Source: DASXKD01 sp963734725 (GTDB lineage Bacteria > Actinomycetota > Actinomycetes > Streptosporangiales > Streptosporangiaceae). Taken from it: DNA of 64,000 bases. Under the pieces are notes generated by a model. That model saw only the letters and a program-made list of their open reading frames with translations, had not been told where the DNA came from and searched no databases. Positions 44,025-53,689 of this stretch are shown in pieces (position 1 is the stretch's first letter; every line of letters starts with the position of its first letter). The position numbers were made by a program, and so were the translations under genes. Location of the stretch: positions 124,001 to 188,000 of the forward strand of contig CAVTIX010000014.1 in assembly GCA_963734725.1 (NCBI GenBank), written 5' to 3'.

Positions 44025-44432
44025 ATGAGGATCAGCGACTCAGCTGAGGAACGGCTGGCCGACCGAACGGAGGCGACGGTGGGCAGCCCCGCTGCACGCG
44101 CGGAGACCACCGAGCGGGTAGCGGGGCTTCGAGGCGAGCAGGTGATCACTAATCGGCAGCCTTCCCAGCTCGAGGGTGAATCATCCCCGGTCAGGTCGTG
44201 CTGGATGTGCGGCATTCGCCTGCCTGCGCACCAGATGGTGGCCGATGGCGGCAGCGCTTGCCTTGACGTGCGCTGGTACTGCCGCGACACATGGGGATGC
44301 ACACGGCGCTGGACCTCGCACCCGGCGCGACTGGCCGCCATCCGCCCAGACCGCCCCGAGAAGGCGGAAAAATCGGAGCAACCTGGTGAGAAGGCGAAGG
44401 GCCTCACCGCCGCCCGGCGAGTGGCGGTGTAG
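44025..44432 (+). CDS. Cys-rich small protein of unknown function
   Basis: From ATG 44025 (GGGGAGG upstream) the protein has 135 residues; the frame is open further left to 43815. The centre is RSCWMCGIRLPAHQMVADGG, then CLDVRWYCRDTWGCTRRW. Its five cysteines, in a CxxC plus C-x6-C-x5-C layout, suggest a zinc-ribbon-like fold. Similar proteins are common in actinomycetes, without known role. The ends are Arg/Glu/Lys-rich and probably disordered. It ends before a strong bidirectional hairpin. Confidence 0.65.
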   Translation: MRISDSAEERLADRTEATVGSPAARAETTERVAGLRGEQVITNRQPSQLEGESSPVRSCWMCGIRLPAHQMVADGGSACLDVRWYCRDTWGCTRRWTSHPARLAAIRPDRPEKAEKSEQPGEKAKGLTAARRVAV

Positions 44433-44909
44433 GGCGCGGCAGCGGCAAGCCGCCGTCTGTGCCGGCGCCGCAGTTGCGGCTGGCCGTTCCACGGATGACG
44501 GTACCGATATGGGCGTCTGGAATAGTGGCATCGTGGCCGGGCTGGCTGGCTATCCATTGGCCATATGTGGTCGGCCATCTAGCCGGGCATGCCGCTCTGT
44601 CGGTCCGATCATCTCTTTACCGCCTGGCAAGTCGATTGCATTGTTGTTGCTGCCTGCGGGATGGGCCAGCAGAGGTTCTGCCGTACCGCTTTTCGGCATC
44701 ACGCAGCCATTTGAAACACGTTTGCGCAGTTCATCCACATGTATCGCGCGCAACTGCGGGAACATTTGATCTGCCGGGGCTGGCATGATAAGAGCTTGCT
44801 CTCATGCCGGCCCCGGCCATTTCCGGCGTTGCATGTCCAGCGGTGGGTGCAGGCCGGGACCACGCTACGGCGGTCGTCCCTGCCGTAAGTGACCGCCGCC
44901 CGCCCGCGG
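44433..44909. other. Gene-free spacer between convergent genes
   Basis: No protein-like ORF is visible in these 477 bp. The only clear element is the long hairpin at 44773-44817. GC content is locally lower around 44600-44770. Confidence 0.5.
44773..44817. terminator. Long bidirectional hairpin
   Basis: GCCGGGGCTGGCATGA pairs with TCATGCCGGCCCCGGC over 16 bp with one G-T wobble; the loop itself contains GAGC-TT-GCTC. It stands between the Cys-rich gene (+) and the CBS gene (-). Confidence 0.8.
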
Positions 44910-45341
44910 TCAACGATCGTCTGGGCCCAGCAGGGCGCGGCTGATGGCGCTGACGTTGACGATTCCGGCGAGGCCGGAGTCGCCGACGACCGGCAGGTGC
45001 CGGAAGTGGCCGTTCGTCATGAGCTCGGCTGCCTCACGGAGGGTGCAAGCGGTTCCGACGACGGTCGGGTCCGGGGTCATCACTTCGGAGATCCGGACCT
45101 CGTTGACGTTCTTGCCGTCGGCTACGGCGTGCGCGACGTCGGTGTCGGTGAGGATCCCTACCGGCCGGTCGGTCCCGGCGTCCAGGACGACCAGGGCTGT
45201 GGCGCCTGCGTGCTTCATCAGGTATGCGGCCGCGGCAATGTGATCGGTGGCGTGGGCCGTGGTCAGCGCCGGCTCCATTATCTCGCCCACCGTGGCCGGG
45301 TTCTGCGGCCGAGAAGAGCTCGGCGTAGCTGCATCTGCCAT
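44910..45341 (-). CDS. Two-CBS-domain protein
   Basis: From ATG 45341 (GGAGAG just upstream) the protein has 143 residues and two CBS domains: ATVGEIMEPALTTAHATDHI to RPVGILTDTDVAHAV, and RISEVMTPDPTVVGTACTLR to LAGIVNVSAISRALLG. Stand-alone CBS proteins bind adenosine nucleotides and regulate partners; mycobacterial Hrp1 is an example induced in hypoxia. A perfect DosR half-site (AGTCCCGAA) lies upstream of the ribosome site, but the other half is poor, so I do not claim DosR control. Confidence 0.87.
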   Translation of the reverse strand: MADAATPSSSRPQNPATVGEIMEPALTTAHATDHIAAAAYLMKHAGATALVVLDAGTDRPVGILTDTDVAHAVADGKNVNEVRISEVMTPDPTVVGTACTLREAAELMTNGHFRHLPVVGDSGLAGIVNVSAISRALLGPDDR

Positions 45342-45645
45342 GATCTCTCCGTTTCGGGACTCCGGTAGCGTCGCCGGCCGCAGGCATGGCCGCGACATTG
45401 GCTGGCGTGCTTACGCCATTGTTGCCGGGTCCGAGCCGACCGTCAGCCCCTCGCCCCCGCGGATCACCGATACCATGGCCGATGGGACCGCCGGGCCGGC
45501 TTTTACCAGGAAGCTCGGCTGCGCCCCGTGACGTCAATGGACCGGATCGGCCCGAGCGGCTGCCCATAGATAAGCGCACGGGCCCGAGGCGCAGACCGAC
45601 CGCCATCTGGCCGCCGCCGTCCAGCAATAATCCGCCGTGTATGCG
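45342..45645. other. Spacer between CBS and DUF2252 genes
   Basis: About 300 bp without a gene, downstream of the DUF2252 gene and upstream of the CBS gene (both reverse). It likely carries the CBS promoter. I see no clear terminator or operator. Confidence 0.4.
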
Positions 45646-47067
45646 CTATTGCTCTTCTCCCATCGCCAGCACGCGCCCGGCGGAGATGGCTTCGAGCAGC
45701 CGCCGGTAGTCTTGCTCGTTCTGCCGTGCGTAGGCAGCAGCGAAGTCCGCGATGGCGTGGTCGAAGACGTCGCTTTTCCCTAGGTAACCGGAGATCATGC
45801 TGGCCCGCCCGGTCCGGGCGTGTGCCCGGGCGAGTGCCCAGCCGCAGAGCTGGCCGTAGTAGTCGAGCTGAAGCGGGTCCATCAAGGGGACGCTCATGCT
45901 GCCCTTCATGTCCCGTAGCTGGCGTGCGTAGTAGTGCTTGCTGCCGCTGCTGTCGGCGCCGATACCACTGGTCCAGCCGAGGAACGGATCGGCAGCGGCC
46001 TGGGTCAGCCGCTGGCCGATGACAACGCGCTTGCCCTGGTGCTGGTACCGGCTTGGGCCGGCGAAGGGGGCCAGCACGGACTTTTGCGCCTCCTTCAGCT
46101 GCAGGAACAAAGGCTCGTCGGGGCGGTCACCGAGCAGCAGCATGACGAACGCCTCGGTACCGACCGACCCGACTCCGACGACCTTGCGCGCGAAGTCGCC
46201 GAAGTAGTAATGCCGCAGCACTTCCCGCCGGTCCGCTGCCAGCGTCTGCAGGTAGCGGGCGACGGCGCTGCGCAGCTCCTCCAGAACGTTCGGGTAGCGC
46301 TCGACGGGGAACCGGACGATCACGGGGTAATCCGGGCGGATGCGGTACTGCCCCTCGACCAGGTCGCACATTTTCATGAATGCTCGCTGGCTTGTGCGCC
46401 GTCGCGCCTTTGTGATGTCTCGGTGACGTCGGCGCACGGCCGTCTTTGGCTGAAGCGCGTCGAATACCCTGCTGACCTCGTCGATGTCGAGCCTGGAGTA
46501 CCAGATGTCGAGGAAGCGCATCCCGGCGTAGCCGGCCATCCTTGTGCGGTAGCTGCGCACGGTCAGGCGTGCGGCGGTGTGGGCGTCACGGTCGCTGAAG
46601 CCATGTTCCCGCGCGGCGACGGCGACGCTGGCCGCCAGCCGCTTAACGTCCCAGTCGAACGGCGCGGGAAGCGTCTCATCGAAGTCATTGACGTCGAAGA
46701 CCAGGCGACGGTCGGGCGCGGCGTACATGCCGAAATTCAGCAGGTGCGCGTCACCGCAGGCCTGCACGCGAATATCCGTCGTCGGGGTGTGGGCGAGGTC
46801 CCACGCCATCGGCGCCGCCGCGCCCCGGAAGTAAGCGAATGGTGAGACCGCCATGCGGCCGTACCGGATCGGTATCAGATCCGGCGTGCGGGTCTTCGCC
46901 TGCTCTTCGAGTATCGCGACCGGGTCGGGGCGGTCTGCTGGCGGGGCCCACTGCGCGTGGCTGGACCGAGGCACCGTTCTGCGCTGGCCGGAGCCCTTGG
47001 CACGCCATTCGCCAGGTGTGAGAACCTCATGCGACGGGGCAAGGACGCCCGGGGTGATCTTGCTCAT
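45646..47067 (-). CDS. DUF2252 family protein
   Basis: From ATG 47067 (GGGGGTAGGG upstream) the protein has 473 residues; the longest frame runs 281 codons further but is antisense to the antiporter gene. DUF2252 features are IRYGRMAVSPFAYFRGAAAP, then ACGDAHLLNFGMYAAPDRR, then VFDVNDFDETLPAPFDWDVK. H-L-x-N-F and D-F-D-E resemble the catalytic and metal-binding loops of aminoglycoside-phosphotransferase-type kinases, so a kinase-like fold is plausible. The function is unknown. It is divergent from the antiporter gene. Confidence 0.87.
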   Translation of the reverse strand: MSKITPGVLAPSHEVLTPGEWRAKGSGQRRTVPRSSHAQWAPPADRPDPVAILEEQAKTRTPDLIPIRYGRMAVSPFAYFRGAAAPMAWDLAHTPTTDIRVQACGDAHLLNFGMYAAPDRRLVFDVNDFDETLPAPFDWDVKRLAASVAVAAREHGFSDRDAHTAARLTVRSYRTRMAGYAGMRFLDIWYSRLDIDEVSRVFDALQPKTAVRRRHRDITKARRRTSQRAFMKMCDLVEGQYRIRPDYPVIVRFPVERYPNVLEELRSAVARYLQTLAADRREVLRHYYFGDFARKVVGVGSVGTEAFVMLLLGDRPDEPLFLQLKEAQKSVLAPFAGPSRYQHQGKRVVIGQRLTQAAADPFLGWTSGIGADSSGSKHYYARQLRDMKGSMSVPLMDPLQLDYYGQLCGWALARAHARTGRASMISGYLGKSDVFDHAIADFAAAYARQNEQDYRRLLEAISAGRVLAMGEEQ

Positions 47068-47235
47068 TGGCCCTACCCCCGATCTTTCGGCCCTGCAAGC
47101 AACCTGGATGCGACCCGCTGGTTTCGTCAAGCCCCACGGCCGGATGACAGGTTGCCAGCGGCGGCGGCCGCCCCTGTCTTGCGGCCGAGCCGGCCTGCAC
47201 GTGACACCGCGTGCTCTATGGCGCAGGGTGGAGTG

Positions 47236-48454
47236 ATGGGGGCTGTCTCGTTCACCGGTGTGCTTATCATCGGGCTGGTCGCGGTGGCTGTCCCTGCCCT
47301 GTGCGCCCTGGTGCCCGGGCTGCCCGTGCCCGGTGCGGTGCTCGAGGTCGTCGCGGGGATAATCGTCGGCCCGTCGGTGCTGGGCTGGGTCCATGTGGAC
47401 GCGGCGGTCCAGGTGCTCAGCGACCTCGGCCTGGGGATGCTGCTGTTCCTGGCTGGCCTGGAGATCGATGTGGGGCGGCTGCGGGGACCGCTTGGGCGGG
47501 TGGCGGGCATGGCGTTCGCGGTGTCGGTGGTGCTTGGCCTGCTGTGCGCCTATGCGTTCAGCCTCGCCGGGCTCGGCGGTGAGCCGCTGTTCCTGGCGAT
47601 CGTGCTCGTCTCGACGTCGGCTGGATTGCTGTTGCCGCTGTTGAAGGACGCACATGAGGAGAAAACGCAGTTCGGCCAGCTGGTGATGACGGCAGCGGCG
47701 CTGGCGGAGGTGATCCCGATCCTGTTGCTGTCGCTGTTGTTCTCCGCGGCGTCCAAGACGTCGGCGGAGCGGGTCGCCTCGCTGGCGATCTTTCTGGCGC
47801 TGCTGGGGATTATCGGTCTCGCGCTCGCCCGGGTGCGCCTGGCTGGAGGCCCTGGAGCGGCTGCTGAACCGGCTGGATGACCAAAGCGCCCAGTTGCGGG
47901 TGCGCGCCACGCTGACACTGGCGCTGGGATTCGGTGTGCTCGCCTACCGGTTCGGGTTCGCCTCGATCCTGGGCGCGTTCGCCGCCGGGCTGCTGGTCCG
48001 CATGATCGACCTGGAGGGCCACGCGCCGCACCCGCAGTTCGAAACCAAGCTCCAGGGCATCGGGTTCGGGTTCTTGATCCCGATCTTCTTCATCGCCACC
48101 GGAGTCCAGTTCAACCTGTCCGCGCTGCTCGGTCATCCAGCCGCGCTGGCCGAGGTGCCCCTGTTCCTGCTCGCGCTGCTGATAGTCCGCGGGCTGCCCG
48201 CGATGCTGTACACGCGCCTCGTCGGCCGCCGACAGGCCGCCGTGGCCGGCCTGATGCAGGCCGCCACGCTCACCTTCGTGATCGTCGCAACCCAGGTCGG
48301 ACTGGCCACCGGGCATATCTCCGCCACCACCGGTGCGTCGCTGCTCGCCGCCGGGCTGCTATCGGCCACCCTGTTCCCGCCCGCGGCCATGCGGCTGCTG
48401 GCCCGCGCCAGGCAGCCTGCGCGCGCACCTTCCCCAGGACGGGGTGTTAAGTAA
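47236..48454 (+). pseudogene. Kef/CPA2-type cation-proton antiporter, split by one frameshift
   Basis: Frame one (47236-47880) encodes the first half: PGAVLEVVAGIIVGPSVLGW, LGLGMLLFLAGLEIDVGRLR, then EEKTQFGQLVMTAAALAEVI. The second half lies in the next frame to 48454: WLEALERLLNRLDDQSAQLR, FGVLAYRFGFASILGAFAAG, then GFLIPIFFIATGVQFNLSAL. The switch is within 47830-47842 and needs one base skipped. Joined, the protein is about 405 residues, the usual length of a membrane-only CPA2 antiporter with no TrkA-N domain. It may be a genuine pseudogene or a sequencing error. Confidence 0.85.
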
Positions 48455-48502
48455 TCCTCCAGGCCGGCGCAGGCCTGAGTCAGCAGGTCCCCGCGGCTGT
48501 GC

Positions 48503-50689
48503 TCATCGGGGTAACGCGGAACGGAGGACGGCGGCGGACCGGGGGCCGACGGTTACCTGATCGCCAGCGTGGTGGCGGGGCGCTGCTGCGGGCGCCGCAG
48601 GGTCGTAACTGTCGATTTCGGCTTGCCACTGCGCGCTGGGGCGGGTCGTCGGCAATACGAAGCCGAGCGGCGCCCACCAGGAATTCACCAGGACCAGGAA
48701 GTCGTCGTCCGCCAGCGGCGTGCCGTCCTCGGCCACGTCGGGGTCATCGCTCCCGTCGAGGTAGATGGCGATGGCCCTGGCGTCCGGATCGGCCCAGTCG
48801 GCGCCGTCCATCGGCGTGCCCGCGGGGGTGAACCACTGCAGCTGGGACGCCTCGGCGCCGGCTAGGAAGCGGCGCCGGCGGAACACGGGGTGGGCCCGGC
48901 GGAAGGCGATGAGCTTCTTGGTGAAGTCCAGCAGCGCAGCGTCGGCGCTCGTCCAGTCGAACCAGGTCGTCTCGTCGTCCTGGCAGTAGGCGTTGTTGTT
49001 GCCGCCTTGGGTCCGGCCCATCTCGTCGCCGCCGAGCAACAGCGGAACCCCGAACGACAGCATCAGGGTGCTGAGCATGGCCCGGGACTGGCGGGCCCGC
49101 AACGCGAGGACACCGGGGTCGGCCGCCGGGCCCTCGGCGCCGCAGTTCCAGGACCGGTTGTCATCGGTCCCGTCCCGGTTGTCCTCGCCGTTGGCCTCAT
49201 TGTGCTTGCCGTCGTAGGAAACCAGGTCGCGCAGCGTGAAGCCGTCGTGGACGGTGATCAGGTTCACCGACGCGGTGGGCCGGCGGCCAGCCGTCGCGTA
49301 GAGGTCCGACGAGCCGGCAAAGCGCGTGGCGAACTCGCCGATCCCGACTGGATGGCTGCGCCAGAAATCGCGCATCGTATCCCGGTACTTGCCGTTCCAC
49401 TCCCGCCACAGCGCCGGGAAGCGGCCAACGTCATAGCTGTCCATCTGGCCGACATCCCAAGGCTCGGCGATCAGCTTGGCCCGGGACACCACCGGATCCT
49501 GGGAAACCATGTCCAGGAAGGCCGCAACCTTGTCGAAAGCCCCGTCCTGGCGGGCCAGGGTTGGCGCCAGGTCGAACCGGAACCCGTCGGCGTGCATCTC
49601 GGTCAGCCAGTAACGCAGCGAGTCCATGATCAGCTGCAGCGTGATCGGGTCGGCGACGTTCAGCGCATTGCCGCAACCGGTCGTGTCGATGTAGGCGCCG
49701 GGGTTGCCCGGTTCGGTCCGGTAGTACGCCGTGTTGTCGATGCCGCGGAAACACAGCGCCGGACCGTCCGGGCCGCCCTCGGCGGTGTGGTTGAACACCA
49801 CGTCGAGCACCACCTCCAGGCCCGCCCGGTGTAGCGCGTTCACCATGGCCTTGAATTCGCGGACCTGACCGCCCGGCTGGCCGGCCCGCGCTGCGGCCGA
49901 GTAACCGCTGTGCGGCGCAAAGAACCCGATTGTGTTGTAGCCCCAATAGTTCGTCAGGCCCCGCCCGATCAAGAACGCTTCGGGCACGTTCTGGTGCGCG
50001 GGCAGCAGCTCAACGGTGGTGATGCCCAGGTCCAGCAGGTGCGCGATGGCGGTTTCGTGGCCCAGGCCGGCGTAGGTTCCGCGGAGCGCGGCAGGGATGC
50101 CCGGATGGCGCATGGTGAAACCCTTGACATGGGTCTCGTAGAGCACCGTGTCCGAGTAGCGGTGCCAGGGCCGGTTGGCGTCCTCCCAGCGGAACTCCGG
50201 GTCCACGACCAGGCTCCGCGGCACGTGGGCCGAGGAGTCCAGGGCGCTCGGCTTGGCCGGGTCGGTTTCGTCCTGGCCGAGCACCTCCGGCCCGAACGTG
50301 ACCGTTCCGCTGATCGCTTTCGCGTACGGGTCGAGCAGCAGCTTGGCATGGTTGCACCGCTGGCCGCGGGCCGGCTTCCACGGGCCGCTGACCCGGTACC
50401 CGTAGGCCTGCCCCGGGCCGATTCCGGGCACGAACGCATGCCAGGCATCGGCGTCGTTATCCACGATCGGGATCTGGGTTTCGGCGCCGGCCGCATCAAA
50501 CAGGCACAAGGTGACGCTGTCGGCCATGCTGGAGGCGATCGCGAAGTTCGTTCCCGCGAGGCCGAAGCGTTCGCCGGGCGTGGCGCCGAGCGGGAACGGC
50601 CTGCCGGGGAGCGCGCTGTGGGGGCCGGCTTCGCCGGTGACGCGGGCGGCCGGGGCGGCGGCCCCCGCAGCGCCCGGCCGGCTGGTCAT
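48503..50689 (-). CDS. glgX: Glycogen debranching enzyme GlgX
   Basis: A 728-residue GH13 enzyme. The N-terminal CBM48-like domain (PFPLGATPGERFGLAGTNFA) is followed by the barrel with DVVFNHTAEGG, the nucleophile aspartate in GFRFDLAPTLAR near 371, the acid glutamate in LIAEPWDVGQ near 406 and the third acid in the DGTDDNRSWNCG region. It hydrolyses alpha-1,6 branches of glycogen limit dextrin. Its start overlaps the stop of the upstream GH63-like gene by ATGA, so both are translated together. Confidence 0.94.
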   Translation of the reverse strand: MTSRPGAAGAAAPAARVTGEAGPHSALPGRPFPLGATPGERFGLAGTNFAIASSMADSVTLCLFDAAGAETQIPIVDNDADAWHAFVPGIGPGQAYGYRVSGPWKPARGQRCNHAKLLLDPYAKAISGTVTFGPEVLGQDETDPAKPSALDSSAHVPRSLVVDPEFRWEDANRPWHRYSDTVLYETHVKGFTMRHPGIPAALRGTYAGLGHETAIAHLLDLGITTVELLPAHQNVPEAFLIGRGLTNYWGYNTIGFFAPHSGYSAAARAGQPGGQVREFKAMVNALHRAGLEVVLDVVFNHTAEGGPDGPALCFRGIDNTAYYRTEPGNPGAYIDTTGCGNALNVADPITLQLIMDSLRYWLTEMHADGFRFDLAPTLARQDGAFDKVAAFLDMVSQDPVVSRAKLIAEPWDVGQMDSYDVGRFPALWREWNGKYRDTMRDFWRSHPVGIGEFATRFAGSSDLYATAGRRPTASVNLITVHDGFTLRDLVSYDGKHNEANGEDNRDGTDDNRSWNCGAEGPAADPGVLALRARQSRAMLSTLMLSFGVPLLLGGDEMGRTQGGNNNAYCQDDETTWFDWTSADAALLDFTKKLIAFRRAHPVFRRRRFLAGAEASQLQWFTPAGTPMDGADWADPDARAIAIYLDGSDDPDVAEDGTPLADDDFLVLVNSWWAPLGFVLPTTRPSAQWQAEIDSYDPAAPAAAPRHHAGDQVTVGPRSAAVLRSALPR

Positions 50690-53415
50690 TGATGCGCCCT
50701 CCTGCTCAGGTCACGCAGGACGTCGCCAATGGCGGGGACCGCGCCGTGGCGGCGCAGGATCACGTCCGCGATCAAGCCGGTCCAACCGGTCTGGTGGAAG
50801 GCGCCAAGCGCGGCGCCGTTGTCGCCGTGGAAGTACTCGCTGAAGATCAGGTTGTCCCGCCAGGCGGGGTCGGCCTGCATCCGCTCAGTGCCGCCGAAGC
50901 AGGGCCGTCGGCCGTCTTCACCCCTGGTGAACAGCGAGATCAGCCGGTCCTGCAGGTCTGCGGTGATCCGGTCGAGGCCGAGCCGCCGGCCCGAGCCGGT
51001 CGGGTATTCCATCGCCAGGTCGTCGCCATAGAACCGGTGATAGCGCTCCAGCGACTCGATCACGAGATAGTTGACCGGGAACCAGATCGGGCCGCGCCAG
51101 TTGGAGTTGCCCCCGAACATGGACGTGGTTGACTCGGCCGGCTCGTAGTCGATAGCCGACCGGAATCCCTCGGCGTCAAACTCGTAGGGGTGGTCGCGGT
51201 GGTAGGCGGACAGGGCGCGCAACCCGTGCGGGGACAGGAATTCACTCTCGTCGAAGAGCTTGGCGAACAACCGCTCCAGCTGATCGGGCCGGACCACCGA
51301 GAGGAGCATCCGCTCGCTGGCGCCCTCCCCGCGCAACTGCGGGGTCTCGGTCAGCTTCTCGATATCGCCCACGCCCTCGCGCTCCAGGAAATGCATGAAG
51401 CGCTTGTTCAGGGTCATCGCGTTTCGCAGCATGTCGCCGTCGATGACCGCCGCCGCGAGCACTGGGATGATCCCCACCATCGACCGGACCTTCACCGGGA
51501 CGGTGTAGCCGGACGGGGCGGTCAGCCGGTCGTAGAAGAGCCCGTCGGCGTCGTCCCACAGGCCCTGTTCGTCCAGGGCGTTCCGGATGCCCGCGAAGTG
51601 CTCTAGGAACTTCAGGACCAGATCCTGCGCCTGGCGCTGGCCGGACCAGTTCAGCACGGTGGCGATCGAGCCCATGGCCAGCGCGTAGGCGCCCATCCAG
51701 CCGGTGGCATCGGACTGCTCCAGCAGGTAGCCGGCCGGCAGGTGGGAACGGTCGATCGGGCCGATGTTATCCAGGCCGAGGAAGCCACCCTCGAAGACGT
51801 TGTTGCCACCGGCGTCTTCCCTGTTCACCCACCAGGTGAAGTTGACCAGGAGCTTGTCGAACACGCGGCTGAGGAAGTCGAGATCGCGGCCGCCGTCAAT
51901 GGCGAAGACCTGCAGCGCCGCCCACGCGTGCACCGGGGGATTGACATCCCCGAAATCCCACTCGTAGGCCGGCAACGCCCCGTTCGGGTGCTGGAACCAC
52001 TCCCGGCACACCATGATCAGCTGGTACTTGGCGAACGCCGGGTCCAGGTGGGCCAGGCTGACGCAGTGGAAGGCCAGGTCCCAGGCGGCGAACCAGGGAT
52101 ACTCCCACTTGTCCGGCATGGAGATGATGTCGAACCCATCGAAGTTGCGCCACTTCGAGTTCCGCCCGCTCTTGCGCTCGGGCGGCGGGGGCGGCTGGCT
52201 CGGGTCACCGTCCAGCCAGCGCGCCACGTCGTAGTAGAACAGCTGCTTGCCCCACAGCATGCCCGCGCACGCCTGCCGCAGCACCATCGCCTCGTCGGCG
52301 CTGGCGCTGGCCGGAGTCAGCTCGGCGTAGAACTCATCCGCCTCGGCCCGGCGCTCGGCCATCACCTGGGTGAACCCGGCGCCGAGCGCGTCCGCGGCCG
52401 CGGCTGCATCCCCGGGACTCCCGCCGGCGGCCGGACGGAGCCGGAGCCTGAGCTCGGCGGTCTGGCCGGGGGGCACGGTGAGCCGGTACCAGAAGGCGCA
52501 TTTGGTGCCGGTGCGCTCGGGGTTGACGGTGGCGGCGCCGTGGACGACGTGGTCGTTGATCCCGTCTTTGGGATAGGGCGTGACCGGCGTCCCGCCGAAC
52601 AGCCTCGCTGCGTTGGTCTCGTTCTCGCAGAACAGCAACTCCGGCGCGGCGCCATCCGGCCCGGCGTCGGCGGTCAGCTCCAGGGCGCCAAGGAACGGGT
52701 GCTCGATCACGGCGCGGTGATCGCCGTCCGCCGCAAGGACCGGCTTAGCCTGGTTCTCGTCCCAGGACCAGGTGTTGCGGAACCAGGCCGTCGGCAGCAC
52801 ATGCAGGCTGGCGGCCACCGGCCCTGCGTTGGTCACCTGAACCGCCATCAGGATGTCGTCTGGGGCGGCCTTGGCGTAATGCGTCTCGATGATCCAGTAC
52901 CGGTCCCCGTCGAAAGCGCCGGTATCGAGCAGCTCATATTCGGGATCGAAGCGGGAGCGCGCGGCGTTCTGCGCGATCAGGTCCTGATAGGGGAACGGGC
53001 CTTGCGGGTAGTGGTAGCGCCATCTGTTCCAGGCGTGGCTCGGGACGGCGTCCAGGTACCACCAGTACTCCTTGACGTCCTCGCCGTGGTTTCCCTGCGG
53101 GCCGGTGAGCCCGAATGCCCGTTCCTTCAGGATCGGATCCTGCCCGTTCCATAGCGCCAGGCCCAGGCAGAGGCGCTGGTGGATGTCGCAGAACCCGGCC
53201 AGGCCGTCCTCACCCCACCGGTAGGCCCGGGACCGCGCGTGATCATGCGGCAGGTAATCCCACGCGTTGCCGTCGGCGCTGTAGTCCTCCCGGACCGTGC
53301 CCCACTGCCGCTCGCTGACATACGGTCCCCACCGGTACCACTCCCCGGCCTCGAGCAGCCCGTCTTCCAGCGGGCCGAAACCGGCGACTCGCTCACGCTC
53401 TGCGCCCATCATCAC
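50686..53415 (-). CDS. GH63-like glucosidase/mannosylglycerate hydrolase-type protein
   Basis: A 909-residue protein of the (alpha/alpha)6 GH63-like group (MGH/glucosidase type). Its conserved stretches include WYRWGPYVSERQWGTVREDY, FDGFDIISMPDKWEYPWFAA, EWDFGDVNPPVHAWAALQVF, then GGFLGLDNIGPIDRS and NSNWRGPIWFPVNYLVIESL. The carboxylates around DNIGPID and the later E-rich barrel loops fit the acid/base and base of this family. It is coupled to glgX by a 4-bp overlap, which suggests a role with glycogen or a related alpha-glucan or compatible solute. The exact substrate is unknown. Confidence 0.8.
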   Translation of the reverse strand: MMMGAERERVAGFGPLEDGLLEAGEWYRWGPYVSERQWGTVREDYSADGNAWDYLPHDHARSRAYRWGEDGLAGFCDIHQRLCLGLALWNGQDPILKERAFGLTGPQGNHGEDVKEYWWYLDAVPSHAWNRWRYHYPQGPFPYQDLIAQNAARSRFDPEYELLDTGAFDGDRYWIIETHYAKAAPDDILMAVQVTNAGPVAASLHVLPTAWFRNTWSWDENQAKPVLAADGDHRAVIEHPFLGALELTADAGPDGAAPELLFCENETNAARLFGGTPVTPYPKDGINDHVVHGAATVNPERTGTKCAFWYRLTVPPGQTAELRLRLRPAAGGSPGDAAAAADALGAGFTQVMAERRAEADEFYAELTPASASADEAMVLRQACAGMLWGKQLFYYDVARWLDGDPSQPPPPPERKSGRNSKWRNFDGFDIISMPDKWEYPWFAAWDLAFHCVSLAHLDPAFAKYQLIMVCREWFQHPNGALPAYEWDFGDVNPPVHAWAALQVFAIDGGRDLDFLSRVFDKLLVNFTWWVNREDAGGNNVFEGGFLGLDNIGPIDRSHLPAGYLLEQSDATGWMGAYALAMGSIATVLNWSGQRQAQDLVLKFLEHFAGIRNALDEQGLWDDADGLFYDRLTAPSGYTVPVKVRSMVGIIPVLAAAVIDGDMLRNAMTLNKRFMHFLEREGVGDIEKLTETPQLRGEGASERMLLSVVRPDQLERLFAKLFDESEFLSPHGLRALSAYHRDHPYEFDAEGFRSAIDYEPAESTTSMFGGNSNWRGPIWFPVNYLVIESLERYHRFYGDDLAMEYPTGSGRRLGLDRITADLQDRLISLFTRGEDGRRPCFGGTERMQADPAWRDNLIFSEYFHGDNGAALGAFHQTGWTGLIADVILRRHGAVPAIGDVLRDLSRRAHQ

Positions 53416-53689
53416 TCCTTAACCGCGTGGCGAACCCGCCGCCGACGGTGACTACCCGCCGCGCGAGCCGGACATCTCGGCCATCGCTCACCACGACCTG
53501 CGTAGCCCGCGTGCCTTCAGGCCTTAACCGTCATGGTGATCGCGTGACAGTCTGGGGGCATCCCCCCGCGCGGGTGTTTGCCGGCCCAGGTTTCTACCGC
53601 CGAGGCGTTTCCTGGGTACCGGTGGCGGCAAGGGGAAGGGCTACCACGGGCGGCGGGCTGCGGCGGCGCCGGCCGGCAGGCTGAGCAAC

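Noticed and set aside
45353..45361. DosR box upstream of the CBS gene
   Set aside because: Only the half-site TTCGGGACT fits; the second half matches at about four of nine positions, and it lies almost on the ribosome site.
51742..53154. 470-codon forward ORF antisense to the GH63-like gene
   Set aside because: Val/Gly/Arg-rich shadow without motifs, while the reverse strand has the full conserved glycosidase.
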